Below, piece by piece: positions 6,654-13,097 of a DNA stretch of 25,184 bases (its first letter is position 1; each line of letters starts with the position of its first letter). Below the pieces are notes generated by a model. The model worked only from the letters and a program-made list of their open reading frames with translations. It ran no database searches and was not told where the DNA came from. Made by a program: the position numbers and the translations under genes. This stretch comes from JBBTXJ01 sp964636345 (GTDB taxonomy: Bacteria > Patescibacteriota > Patescibacteriia > Magasanikbacterales > JBBTXJ01): the NCBI GenBank assembly GCA_964636345.1, contig CAZWRL010000011.1:1-25184 (forward strand). The letters run 5' to 3'.

Positions 6654-7007
6654 TTAGCGCGTAGTGGTTGCCGTGGTAACAGTAGAGGTGGTGGCGTTCA
6701 GAGATTCCGCTTGCGCAGCTTCAGATAAGAGTTGGGCTACGGTATCTTTGAAACGCGCGAGTGTATTTGCGCGTTCATCCGATGCTGGCTGTTGTGTTTC
6801 TTTGAAATGCGCGAGCGTCCGATTTGCTTCTGCCACAATGCGCTCCAACTCTTTTCCCGTGTCAGAAAATACAGTATCTTGGGAACCGGTTTTAAATACA
6901 TCCGGAAGCCCCGCGATCCAAAAACCGCCAACGAGCAACAAACAGCCAATGACTCCTGCCCAAAGCAGTGCGTGATGGTGTGGTTTTGGTTCGGGTCTGT
7001 CTGACAT
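6654..7007 (-). CDS. Single-TM protein of unknown function
   Basis: 117 residues from ATG 7007 (MSDRPEPKPHHHALLW). One strong TM segment covers about residues 13-34 (ALLWAGVIGCLLLVGGFWIAG). The outer part is mostly helical and charged (KELERIVAEANRTLAHF) and ends in a Thr-rich tail (NATTSTVTTATTTR). The His/Pro-rich start is likely cytoplasmic. I do not recognise the family. It is sandwiched between the MBL-fold gene (4-base gap) and gyrA (3-base gap), so it is co-translated with them, but a shared function is not implied. The upstream in-frame ATG at 7031 would overlap the MBL gene and is less likely. Confidence 0.65.
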   Translation of the reverse strand: MSDRPEPKPHHHALLWAGVIGCLLLVGGFWIAGLPDVFKTGSQDTVFSDTGKELERIVAEANRTLAHFKETQQPASDERANTLARFKDTVAQLLSEAAQAESLNATTSTVTTATTTR

Positions 7008-7011
7008 ACGT

Positions 7012-7629
7012 TTAATGACTCTCAAGAACAATCACTTCCATATCTTCGCTCGGCAATTTTGCCGCCGAGAGAATAACTTTGGGCACGGGCGCACCGTTTT
7101 TATGTCCCACTTCTTTCAAAAATGCGTCAACCGTGTCGTGCTCGGCATCGTTTTTCTTGTACTGAAACGCAATAGGGATACACACGCGCGGTTCAAGTTC
7201 AGTGACGAGCGCGGCGGCGGTTTTTGCGTTTAAAACATCAGTACCGCCCACAGGTGTGATGAGCACATCAACCGATGAAAGTTGTTCCAGTGTTTTTTCA
7301 TTGGGCAATTCTTTCAGCGCGCCAGCGTGCAGAATAATCATTTCTTCGGCGGTTACTTGAAAGAGTAATCCATGTGGTGTTGGGATGCTGTGCACGAGTA
7401 CGCCATGAACTTCAAATTCACCGGGACTATCAATAATGAAGGGATTTTGTTGCAACGTAATGGACCCTTCCTGCCCATGTGAAAAGAGCGCGATATCCGG
7501 CGCGAGTGTGTGTGGAAAAACCGCGCCCTTTTCCTTGGGTTTGTAGGTATCAATAACAACCGTCAGATCGCGGTCTTGGTTTTTTGTTTGTATCTTGATG
7601 GCTGTTCCGCCCATCCATGAGATATGCAT
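7012..7629 (-). CDS. MBL-fold metallo-hydrolase-like protein with altered metal motif
   Basis: 205 residues from ATG 7629 (MHISWMGGTAIKI). The pattern resembles the UlaG/beta-lactamase-superfamily-2 type common in Patescibacteria: an N-terminal strand with WMGGTAI, PGEFEVHGVLV in the middle, EEMIILHAGAL (the usual HxGxL segment) and DVLITPVGGTDVL near the end. The expected metal-binding HxHxDH after the first strands appears as FSHGQEGS, so at least part of the metal site is missing and catalysis is doubtful. It is the first gene of the unit leading to gyrA. Start 7629 is preferred to 7686 because the promoter at 7642-7670 lies between them. Confidence 0.7.
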   Translation of the reverse strand: MHISWMGGTAIKIQTKNQDRDLTVVIDTYKPKEKGAVFPHTLAPDIALFSHGQEGSITLQQNPFIIDSPGEFEVHGVLVHSIPTPHGLLFQVTAEEMIILHAGALKELPNEKTLEQLSSVDVLITPVGGTDVLNAKTAAALVTELEPRVCIPIAFQYKKNDAEHDTVDAFLKEVGHKNGAPVPKVILSAAKLPSEDMEVIVLESH

Positions 7630-7641
7630 AACGATGGATCT

Positions 7642-7670
7642 AGTATAGTCCTTTTCGGCGTGGGCGTCAA
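7642..7670 (-). promoter_or_regulatory. Promoter of the MBL-TM-gyrA unit
   Basis: On the minus strand TTGACG (7665-7670), 17 bases, TATACT (7642-7647). The predicted start near 7635 leaves only about six leader bases before ATG 7629, too short for a ribosome-binding site. Confidence 0.8.
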
Positions 7671-7711
7671 CTGGTTTCTGGAACAAAAAAGCGGACGAGT
7701 GGAGAGCCCCC

Positions 7712-7740
7712 TTGATTTTTTTTAGGCCTTCGTGTACAGT
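7712..7740 (+). promoter_or_regulatory. Promoter of rpsA-ftsH with an ~80-base leader
   Basis: TTGATT (7712-7717), 17 bases, TACAGT (7735-7740). The predicted start near 7747 gives a leader of about 79 bases, much longer than those of the other housekeeping units here. An AAGAGGA element lies about 13 bases before the ATG. The leader contains CTCGGGCAGAGCCGGG, which may fold. Because S1 often represses its own translation through its leader, autoregulation is plausible but unproven. Confidence 0.7.
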
Positions 7741-7825
7741 ACGAATACTTACTTTTAACCCTGTCTTCCTCGGGCAGAGCCGGGCGTGAGTCAGCGCACG
7801 GCAACAAGAGGATTATTTTTAACCT

Positions 7826-9013
7826 ATGACTACGCAAACGGAAAAACAGCAGGAGGAATCCTCGGTGTTTAAGACGCTCCTTCAGCAGTATTTTAAGAAT
7901 GCCCCAAAAGCAGGCGATGTGGTGCAGGGGAATGTGATTTCGGTTTCTAAGTCAGAAATTAAAGTGGATATCGCCGGTTTCATGATTGGCACGGTGCGTG
8001 GGCGAGAACTTGCGGCCGGGATGCAATCCTATACTGGTTTGAAGCCAGGCGACCCCGTTGAGGCCACGGTGATTGATGAAGAAAATGAAAATGGTGAGAT
8101 TGAATTGTCATTTCGCGCGGCCGGTTTTGTGCGCGCGTGGGATCAGGTGAGAGAACTGGCGCGGAGTCAGGCCACGGTTGAAGTGAAGATTTTGGATGCC
8201 AATAAAGGCGGGCTTATGGTTGCGCTTGGTCCATTGCCCGGTTTTTTGCCCGTGTCGCAATTGGGGCCGGATAATTATCCGCGCGTGCCGGGCGGTGATA
8301 AAAATAAAATTGTTGAGCATATCCGCCAATTTGTCGGCAAGACCTTTCGCGTTAAGGTAATGGATGTCAGTGAGAAGGAAGACAAGTTGATTGTGTCAGA
8401 GAAATTGGTGTGGGAAGAGGAGCAAAAAGATGTCCTCGGTAAATATACGGTGGGACAGACCATTGAAGGAAAGGTGTCCGCGCTCACCTCATTTGGCGCG
8501 TTTATGGAATTTGGCGAGGGTCTTGAAGGGTTGATTCATATTTCCGAGATTGCGTGGCAACGCATTGATCATCCGCGTGATGTCTTGAAGATTGGCGATA
8601 TGATTAAAGCGCAGATTATTCAAATTGACGGTTCCAAGATTTTCTTGTCACTCAAGCGCTTGATTGATGATCCGTGGAAGACCGTGAAAGAGAAATACAC
8701 GGTAGGGCAAACGGTGCGCGGCCGCGTGATTAAGATCAATCCATTTGGGCTGTTTGTGGAACTTGATTCGGAAATTCATGGGCTTGCGCACATCTCCGAT
8801 ATTTCCGACGAGCCAGTCACTGATGTGAACGAGGTGGCGCACGTGGGCGACTTCTTGAATTTTGAGATTGTTTCCATTGAGCCGGCGGCGCATCGGTTAG
8901 GATTGCGTGTTGCAGGATTGAAACCAAAGGAAGCGCCGATTGCCGAAGCGCCAGAAGTAATAGAAGAGGCCGCGGAGCCCGTGGCGCCTCTGGCTGAAGA
9001 AACTAAAGAATAA
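7826..9013 (+). CDS. rpsA: Ribosomal protein S1 (four S1 domains)
   Basis: 395 residues with four S1 (OB-fold) repeats at about 30-105, 118-190, 205-275 and 290-362. Domains 3 and 4 are the most canonical (GQTIEGKVSALTSFGAFMEF, GLEGLIHISEIAW; GQTVRGRVIKINPFGLFVEL, IHGLAHISDIS). The tail is acidic (about 365-395, rich in Glu and Ala-Pro). S1 binds mRNA at the 30S subunit and helps start translation on weakly led messages. Four domains is short compared with the six of E. coli S1 but usual in many bacteria. ftsH starts 10 bases after its stop, so the two form one unit. Confidence 0.9.
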   Translation: MTTQTEKQQEESSVFKTLLQQYFKNAPKAGDVVQGNVISVSKSEIKVDIAGFMIGTVRGRELAAGMQSYTGLKPGDPVEATVIDEENENGEIELSFRAAGFVRAWDQVRELARSQATVEVKILDANKGGLMVALGPLPGFLPVSQLGPDNYPRVPGGDKNKIVEHIRQFVGKTFRVKVMDVSEKEDKLIVSEKLVWEEEQKDVLGKYTVGQTIEGKVSALTSFGAFMEFGEGLEGLIHISEIAWQRIDHPRDVLKIGDMIKAQIIQIDGSKIFLSLKRLIDDPWKTVKEKYTVGQTVRGRVIKINPFGLFVELDSEIHGLAHISDISDEPVTDVNEVAHVGDFLNFEIVSIEPAAHRLGLRVAGLKPKEAPIAEAPEVIEEAAEPVAPLAEETKE

Positions 9014-9023
9014 TAACGCACAT

Positions 9024-10895
9024 ATGACAGAATCAGACCAAGATCCGGGAGTGAAACAATTCGTGAAGAATTTTCTTCTCGTGTTTTTTGGTCTGCTGAT
9101 TATCGCGGGCATTATTTCCTCCGGCAATTTTTTTGGCCCCAAACCAGAGGAAATAAGTACCAGTAAACTTGTGCAAGAAGTGCAGGCCGGCGAGGTGAAG
9201 AAATTGACCGTGCGCGGTTCGCGGATTGAGATTATTCTGCATAAAGAGGACAAGGAACAGGTGGTACAAAAAGAGCCGGGCGAATCCGCGGTTGAGCTCT
9301 TAACGCGGTATGGTGTGACGAGCGAGCAATTGACGAGCGTTGATGTGCGGATTGAAGGCGAAAGGGGCGCGCGATATGTTTTTTCAATCCTCTTGCCGTT
9401 TTTGGTGCCCATTATTGTGATCGGCGCGCTCATGTGGTACATGGCGCGACAGATGCAGGGCGCGTCTAATCGCGCGCTCATGTTTGGCGAGAGTCGCGCA
9501 AAACAGATTAAGGATGAAAAAGGAAATCTAACCACTTTTGCGGATGTGGCCGGATCGCGCGAGGCAAAACAGGAACTGGAAGAAGTGGTGGAATTTTTGA
9601 AGCATCCTAAAAAGTTTGCGGACGCGGGCGCGCGTATTCCAAAAGGCGTATTGCTCTTGGGGCCGCCGGGTACGGGAAAAACATTGTTGGCGCGCGCCGT
9701 GGCGGGTGAGGCGGCGGTGCCATTTTTCCACATGTCCGGTTCTGAATTTGTGGAGATGTTTGTCGGCGTTGGCGCATCACGCGTGCGTGATTTGTTTACT
9801 AAAGCAAAAAAGGCGGCGCCGGCCATCGTGTTTATTGATGAAATTGACGCGGTGGGGCGTCGGCGTGGCGCCGGACTTGGCGGATCGCACGATGAACGCG
9901 AGCAGACGCTGAACCAAATTTTGGTAGAAATGGATGGCTTTGATCCGAATATCGGCGTGATTGTGATTGCGGCCACGAACCGCCCTGACGTGTTGGATCC
10001 GGCGCTCCTGCGGCCGGGCCGGTTTGATCGTCGGGTCACCATTGACCATCCTGATATTAAAGAACGTCAGGAAATTTTGATTATTCATGCCAAAGGCAAG
10101 CATTTTGCTGATGAGGTATCACTCCGCAAAGTTGCGGAACGCACGCCCGGCTTTACCGGCGCTGATTTATCCAATTTATTGAACGAGGCGGCGATTCTCG
10201 CGGTGCGTCGCGGCAAGAAAACCATTGGCGAAGCGGAGGTGTTTGAAAGTATTGAAAAAGTGCTGCTTAGTCCGGAGCGCAAAAGTCGTATTATTTCAGA
10301 GAAAGAGCGAAAGATTACCGCGTATCATGAAGCCGGACACGCGCTTATCGCGCATTTTTTGCCGAACGCGGATCCGGTGCGCAAAGTGTCTATTGTGGCG
10401 CGCGGCCGCGCAGGCGGGTATACCCTTAAAATGCCCACAGAAGATAAACACTATCACGCGCGTGAAGAATTCATGGATGATTTGGCGGTGGCGCTTGGCG
10501 GATTTGTTGCTGAAGAAATGATTTTTGGCAAAGGCGCGCTTTCAACCGGGCCATCAAGCGATTTGCGGCAAGCAACCCAACTGGCGCGCGAGATGGTGAC
10601 TCAGTATGGCATGAGCGAACTGTTGGGTCCGCGCACGTTTGGCGCGAGTGATGAATTTATTTTCCTCGGCAAAGAAATGCACGAAGGCCGTGATTACAGT
10701 GAAAAGACCGCGGAACATATTGACAGTGAAGTGAGCAAACTCATTAAAGACGCCAAACAACGCGCCGAGAAACTTCTCAAAGACAAACGTGACGTGATGG
10801 AGCGTGTTGTTGGCGTACTTCTTGAAAAGGAGACCCTTGAACAGGAGGAGTTTTTGACATTAGTTGAGGGGGAGACCGTAACGGCACGCACTTGA
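9024..10895 (+). CDS. ftsH: ATP-dependent zinc metalloprotease FtsH
   Basis: 623 residues, complete. Two TM helices (about 13-33 and 118-141) flank a small extracytoplasmic domain. The AAA+ module has Walker A GPPGTGKT (213-220), Walker B VFIDEIDA (269-276) and a second region of homology ATNRPDVLDPALLRPGRFDRR. The peptidase active site is HEAGH (435-439), with the third zinc ligand in the GPSSDLRQAT region. FtsH is a membrane-bound hexamer that degrades damaged membrane proteins and short-lived regulators. Its stop codon overlaps the -35 box of the next unit, so no terminator separates them. Confidence 0.98.
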   Translation: MTESDQDPGVKQFVKNFLLVFFGLLIIAGIISSGNFFGPKPEEISTSKLVQEVQAGEVKKLTVRGSRIEIILHKEDKEQVVQKEPGESAVELLTRYGVTSEQLTSVDVRIEGERGARYVFSILLPFLVPIIVIGALMWYMARQMQGASNRALMFGESRAKQIKDEKGNLTTFADVAGSREAKQELEEVVEFLKHPKKFADAGARIPKGVLLLGPPGTGKTLLARAVAGEAAVPFFHMSGSEFVEMFVGVGASRVRDLFTKAKKAAPAIVFIDEIDAVGRRRGAGLGGSHDEREQTLNQILVEMDGFDPNIGVIVIAATNRPDVLDPALLRPGRFDRRVTIDHPDIKERQEILIIHAKGKHFADEVSLRKVAERTPGFTGADLSNLLNEAAILAVRRGKKTIGEAEVFESIEKVLLSPERKSRIISEKERKITAYHEAGHALIAHFLPNADPVRKVSIVARGRAGGYTLKMPTEDKHYHAREEFMDDLAVALGGFVAEEMIFGKGALSTGPSSDLRQATQLAREMVTQYGMSELLGPRTFGASDEFIFLGKEMHEGRDYSEKTAEHIDSEVSKLIKDAKQRAEKLLKDKRDVMERVVGVLLEKETLEQEEFLTLVEGETVTART

Positions 10896-10920
10896 CAATT
10901 CGTGAGGATTCTGATAGGGT
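10892..10920 (+). promoter_or_regulatory. Promoter overlapping the ftsH stop (DksA-like unit)
   Basis: TTGACA (10892-10897), 17 bases, TAGGGT (10915-10920). The consensus -35 includes the TGA stop of ftsH. The predicted start near 10927 falls inside an inverted repeat. Confidence 0.75.
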
Positions 10921-10924
10921 GCCA

Positions 10925-10940
10925 TGCTACCTTGGTAGCA
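10925..10940 (+). promoter_or_regulatory. Inverted repeat at the transcription start, possible operator
   Basis: TGCTACC-TT-GGTAGCA is a perfect 7-bp inverted repeat over the predicted start. The two-base spacer is too small for a good RNA hairpin, so a dimeric-repressor site is more likely. The ribosome-binding site AAAGGAGGTG follows directly (10942-10951). Confidence 0.5.
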
Positions 10941-10953
10941 GAAAGGAGGTGTC

Positions 10954-11229
10954 ATGGATGCTTTCCTCGAAGGGCGGAGGTTGCATCTGATGAACAAGCG
11001 TCAGGTAGTTCTCCGGCGACTTGGTGATCCACTCCCCGAACCGCATCGGGTGTGGAAGGTGCGCACGCTCTTGCCCGCGATTGATGCGGCAATAGAACGA
11101 ATTGACACCATGAATTACGGGGAGTGCGTTACGTGTGGCGACCCTATCCCACGCGCGCGGTTGGAGCTCTTACCTGAAGTGACACGGTGTGTCCCATGTG
11201 GTGAACAGGAGGAACGTCGTGGCCATTGA
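10954..11229 (+). CDS. Small DksA/TraR-type C4 zinc-finger protein
   Basis: 91 residues. An N-terminal helical part (MDAFLEGRRLHLMNKRQV) is followed by AAIERIDTMNYGECVTCGDPIPRARLELLP and CVPC, the TraR/DksA zinc finger with two CxxC pairs. These proteins bind RNA polymerase through the secondary channel and alter promoter output. This one lacks the long coiled coil of full DksA and is closer in size to TraR; RNA-polymerase binding is inferred. The start is set by an ideal AAAGGAGGTG. It overlaps the next gene by 11 bases. Confidence 0.8.
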   Translation: MDAFLEGRRLHLMNKRQVVLRRLGDPLPEPHRVWKVRTLLPAIDAAIERIDTMNYGECVTCGDPIPRARLELLPEVTRCVPCGEQEERRGH

Positions 11230-11539
11230 TTCCAGGCGTGTGTTAGAGGTGTGGGCTTCTGGTATTAGTGCGGTGATTGACGCCACGCTTGAAGGTGCGG
11301 AAGCGGACCGTGAGCCCGATCGCGCGCTGGTGCTGGAGCACTGGTCCGCCACGATGGAGACACTTCTTGAACTCTCTAGCGGTAGAATACTGGCCGAAGC
11401 AGCGTGGCGCGCATGTTCAATGGAAGAACGTGTCGCCATAATGCAGAAAAGTGAATTTAGTTTTGAGATGTTTTGCAACGAGGTAAAAGATGTGGTTGCG
11501 TGCGGTCTTGCGCGCGCAGAAGAACCTATTCGTCATTGA
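11219..11539 (+). CDS. Unknown small protein coupled to the DksA-like gene
   Basis: 106 residues if started at GTG 11219, six bases after AGGAGG (11207-11212); the in-frame ATG at 11189 has no such site. It begins MAIDSRRVLEVWASG. It is predicted mostly helical and acidic, with no TM segment, signal or recognisable motif (AEADREPDRALVLEHW, ACSMEERVAIMQKSEF). I do not recognise the family. The 11-base overlap with the DksA-like gene and the shared promoter and terminator suggest a two-gene unit whose products are made together. Confidence 0.75.
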   Translation: MAIDSRRVLEVWASGISAVIDATLEGAEADREPDRALVLEHWSATMETLLELSSGRILAEAAWRACSMEERVAIMQKSEFSFEMFCNEVKDVVACGLARAEEPIRH

Positions 11540-11820
11540 CCGGCCATTAGCCGGTCTTTTTTTTCGGCAAAACGATAGAGGCGAGTAATGTATGGCGTTG
11601 ATGATTCCTGTTCATCCTCTGTCATAAGATTTTCTGGAAAATATGAGCGCGGAATGCGGAAAAGTATACATTTGATCTGCGTTGGCGCGACGGTTCCTTC
11701 CACCATGCGCACCCATACACGATTCGGACCGGTGTAGTGTGGGTATCGGTCAGCAGGGAGATACTTGGTTGTCACAGAAGCGCCGGGTTTAAAGCCAACC
11801 ATAAAGATGCCGATGCCCAT
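11533..11820 (-). CDS. Unknown small protein, distal gene of a minus-strand pair
   Basis: 95 residues from ATG 11820 (MGIGIFMVGFKPGASV); ATG 11802 is also possible. It contains a possible beta-rich part (GPNRVWVRMVEGTVAP, CILFRIPRSYFPENL) and a charged end. No family is recognised. It overlaps the upstream minus gene by 49 bases and its 3' end crosses the terminator of the convergent plus gene, with stop codons overlapping by seven bases. Coding status is supported mainly by length and operon position. Confidence 0.5.
   Translation of the reverse strand: MGIGIFMVGFKPGASVTTKYLPADRYPHYTGPNRVWVRMVEGTVAPTQIKCILFRIPRSYFPENLMTEDEQESSTPYITRLYRFAEKKDRLMAGQ
11538..11564 (+). terminator. Intrinsic terminator of the DksA-like unit
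   Basis: GACCGGC (11538-11544), loop catta, GCCGGTC (11550-11556), then eight T residues. A textbook intrinsic terminator. It starts inside the TGA stop and lies within the 3' end of the convergent ORF. Confidence 0.92.
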
Positions 11821-12020
11821 TGGGCATGTTCGCTGGCATGGTGTTCGCGGAAAAAAAATTCTACACGATGGATGAGGCGCTCCATGATCGCTTCACGTTC
11901 TTCCGGTTTTGCGTGTCGTGCAGCGGTTTCTAATTCTGCCAATGCTTGCATCAACGGCTGTTGTGGCGGTTCGTTGAGTGATGGTGTTCCAGGTTCACCT
12001 ATAGCTCTTCGTCGTTGCAT
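11772..12020 (-). CDS. Unknown small helical protein, proximal gene of a minus-strand pair
   Basis: 82 residues from ATG 12020 (MQRRRAIGEPGTPSLNE). A Pro-rich start is followed by a helical region (LMQALAELETAARHAKPEE, REAIMERLIHRVEFFFREHH). No family is recognised. The open frame runs further upstream to 12176, but an extended -10 promoter just before ATG 12020 supports the short version. Overlap with the next minus-strand ORF suggests coupling. Confidence 0.55.
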   Translation of the reverse strand: MQRRRAIGEPGTPSLNEPPQQPLMQALAELETAARHAKPEEREAIMERLIHRVEFFFREHHASEHAQWASASLWLALNPALL

Positions 12021-12030
12021 AATAATGGGG

Positions 12031-12036
12031 AGTATA
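12031..12036 (-). promoter_or_regulatory. Extended -10 promoter of the small minus-strand pair
   Basis: TGGTATACT on the minus strand (extended -10). The predicted start near 12024 leaves about four leader bases before ATG 12020. No good -35 is seen, as expected for an extended -10 type. Confidence 0.55.
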
Positions 12037-12059
12037 CCACAGAAGATTTGTAAAGACCA

Positions 12060-12089
12060 TTGTGTGCGTCCCCCGTTGTTTGCTATACT
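12060..12089 (+). promoter_or_regulatory. Promoter of the membrane protein-pilB unit
   Basis: Weak -35 TTGTGT (12060-12065), 18 bases, TGC-TATACT (12084-12089, extended -10). The predicted start near 12096 gives a 21-base leader containing GGAGG 3 bases before ATG 12117. It points away from the minus-strand promoter at 12031-12036. Confidence 0.65.
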
Positions 12090-12116
12090 AAAGACGTCAT
12101 TCATAAACGGAGGATT

Positions 12117-13094
12117 ATGAAAGCTGAAACGTATAGCGAAGCGCTGGCTCACGCGTGGCGCATTACCTGGTGCCATAAGCGTTTGTGGGGGCTGGGATTG
12201 CTTGCGGCCTTGGTAGGATCCGCGGGGTCGCTTGAGTTTGTGACGAAATTTTACTATGCCGCGCTTGGCGAACGGACGTCAGGCATGCTGGCGACGATTC
12301 AGTCGTTCTCCTTTAAGTTTCAAGGAGAGACGGTGCTCTTGTGGGCCATGGCGATTGGGCTCATTGTGTTAGGTCTTGCGGTGGTGGCGTTTTTTATTGC
12401 GGTATTTGTCAGCGCGCAAGGAGGATTGGTGTATGCGGTGGAAGAAGCGGAGCACGCGGAGAAGTTAGATGTGGCCAAGCTATTTCATCACGGAAGAAAA
12501 CGGCTGGGCCGGTTGCTCATATTGAATGCGGTGAAGTGGGCGATTATTTCATTGTTGCTGTATCTCACGTGGTGGTGTGCCGGTTTACTCCGGAGCGGTG
12601 CGCCGGCGCTGTGGAAGCCCGCGGTTTTTTTGGTATTAAGTGTGGTGGTGCTGGTGGTTGGTTTGACCGTGGTTTTTTTGACGCTGTATGCCGTATGTTA
12701 CATTTCACTGCACGATAAATCTTTGAAAGAAGCGGTGCTTGATGCGTGGGCGCTGTTTGTTGATCATTGGCTCGTTTCACTTGAAATGGCGATTATTATT
12801 TTTGCGGTTGGTTTTTTGTTTGGTTTGGCGGGGGTTGTCGGGTTATTGTTGCTTGCAACGCCGGTGTTTCTTTCATTAATCATTGCGACCATGAGCAGCA
12901 ACCCTGGTATATTATTGGGTGGGATGTCTATTGGGTTTATTGCGCTTTTTGTGTGGGTGCTGTGGCTGGCCGCGGTGTACACCACCTTTGCCATGAGCGC
13001 GTGGACGGTGCTCTTTATGCAGATGTCGCGCCACGGGTTTTCAAGCAAAATGCTCCACTTTCTTCGTCTTCATTTGACACGTAAACACGCATAA
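12117..13094 (+). CDS. Multi-pass membrane protein of unknown function
   Basis: 325 residues from ATG 12117, preceded by ACGGAGG. The N-terminus is amphipathic (MKAETYSEALAHAWRITW), followed by six to seven hydrophobic segments at about 22-40, 73-99, 137-160, 167-196, 218-250 and 268-300. Loops are short. The segment SLKEAVLDAWALFVDHW before a TM helix is like SSFALVHGRWW in the membrane protein at 23532-24344, so the two may be distant relatives. No transport or enzyme motif is seen. It is the first gene before pilB (3-base gap) and may belong to envelope or pilus biology; this is inference from position only. Confidence 0.75.
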   Translation: MKAETYSEALAHAWRITWCHKRLWGLGLLAALVGSAGSLEFVTKFYYAALGERTSGMLATIQSFSFKFQGETVLLWAMAIGLIVLGLAVVAFFIAVFVSAQGGLVYAVEEAEHAEKLDVAKLFHHGRKRLGRLLILNAVKWAIISLLLYLTWWCAGLLRSGAPALWKPAVFLVLSVVVLVVGLTVVFLTLYAVCYISLHDKSLKEAVLDAWALFVDHWLVSLEMAIIIFAVGFLFGLAGVVGLLLLATPVFLSLIIATMSSNPGILLGGMSIGFIALFVWVLWLAAVYTTFAMSAWTVLFMQMSRHGFSSKMLHFLRLHLTRKHA

Positions 13095-13097
13095 TCT

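Noticed and set aside
8897..10042. 381-aa minus-strand ORF opposite rpsA/ftsH
   Set aside because: Lies wholly over the clear rpsA and ftsH frames; Ser/Arg/Thr-rich low-complexity composition typical of antisense reading; no family resemblance.
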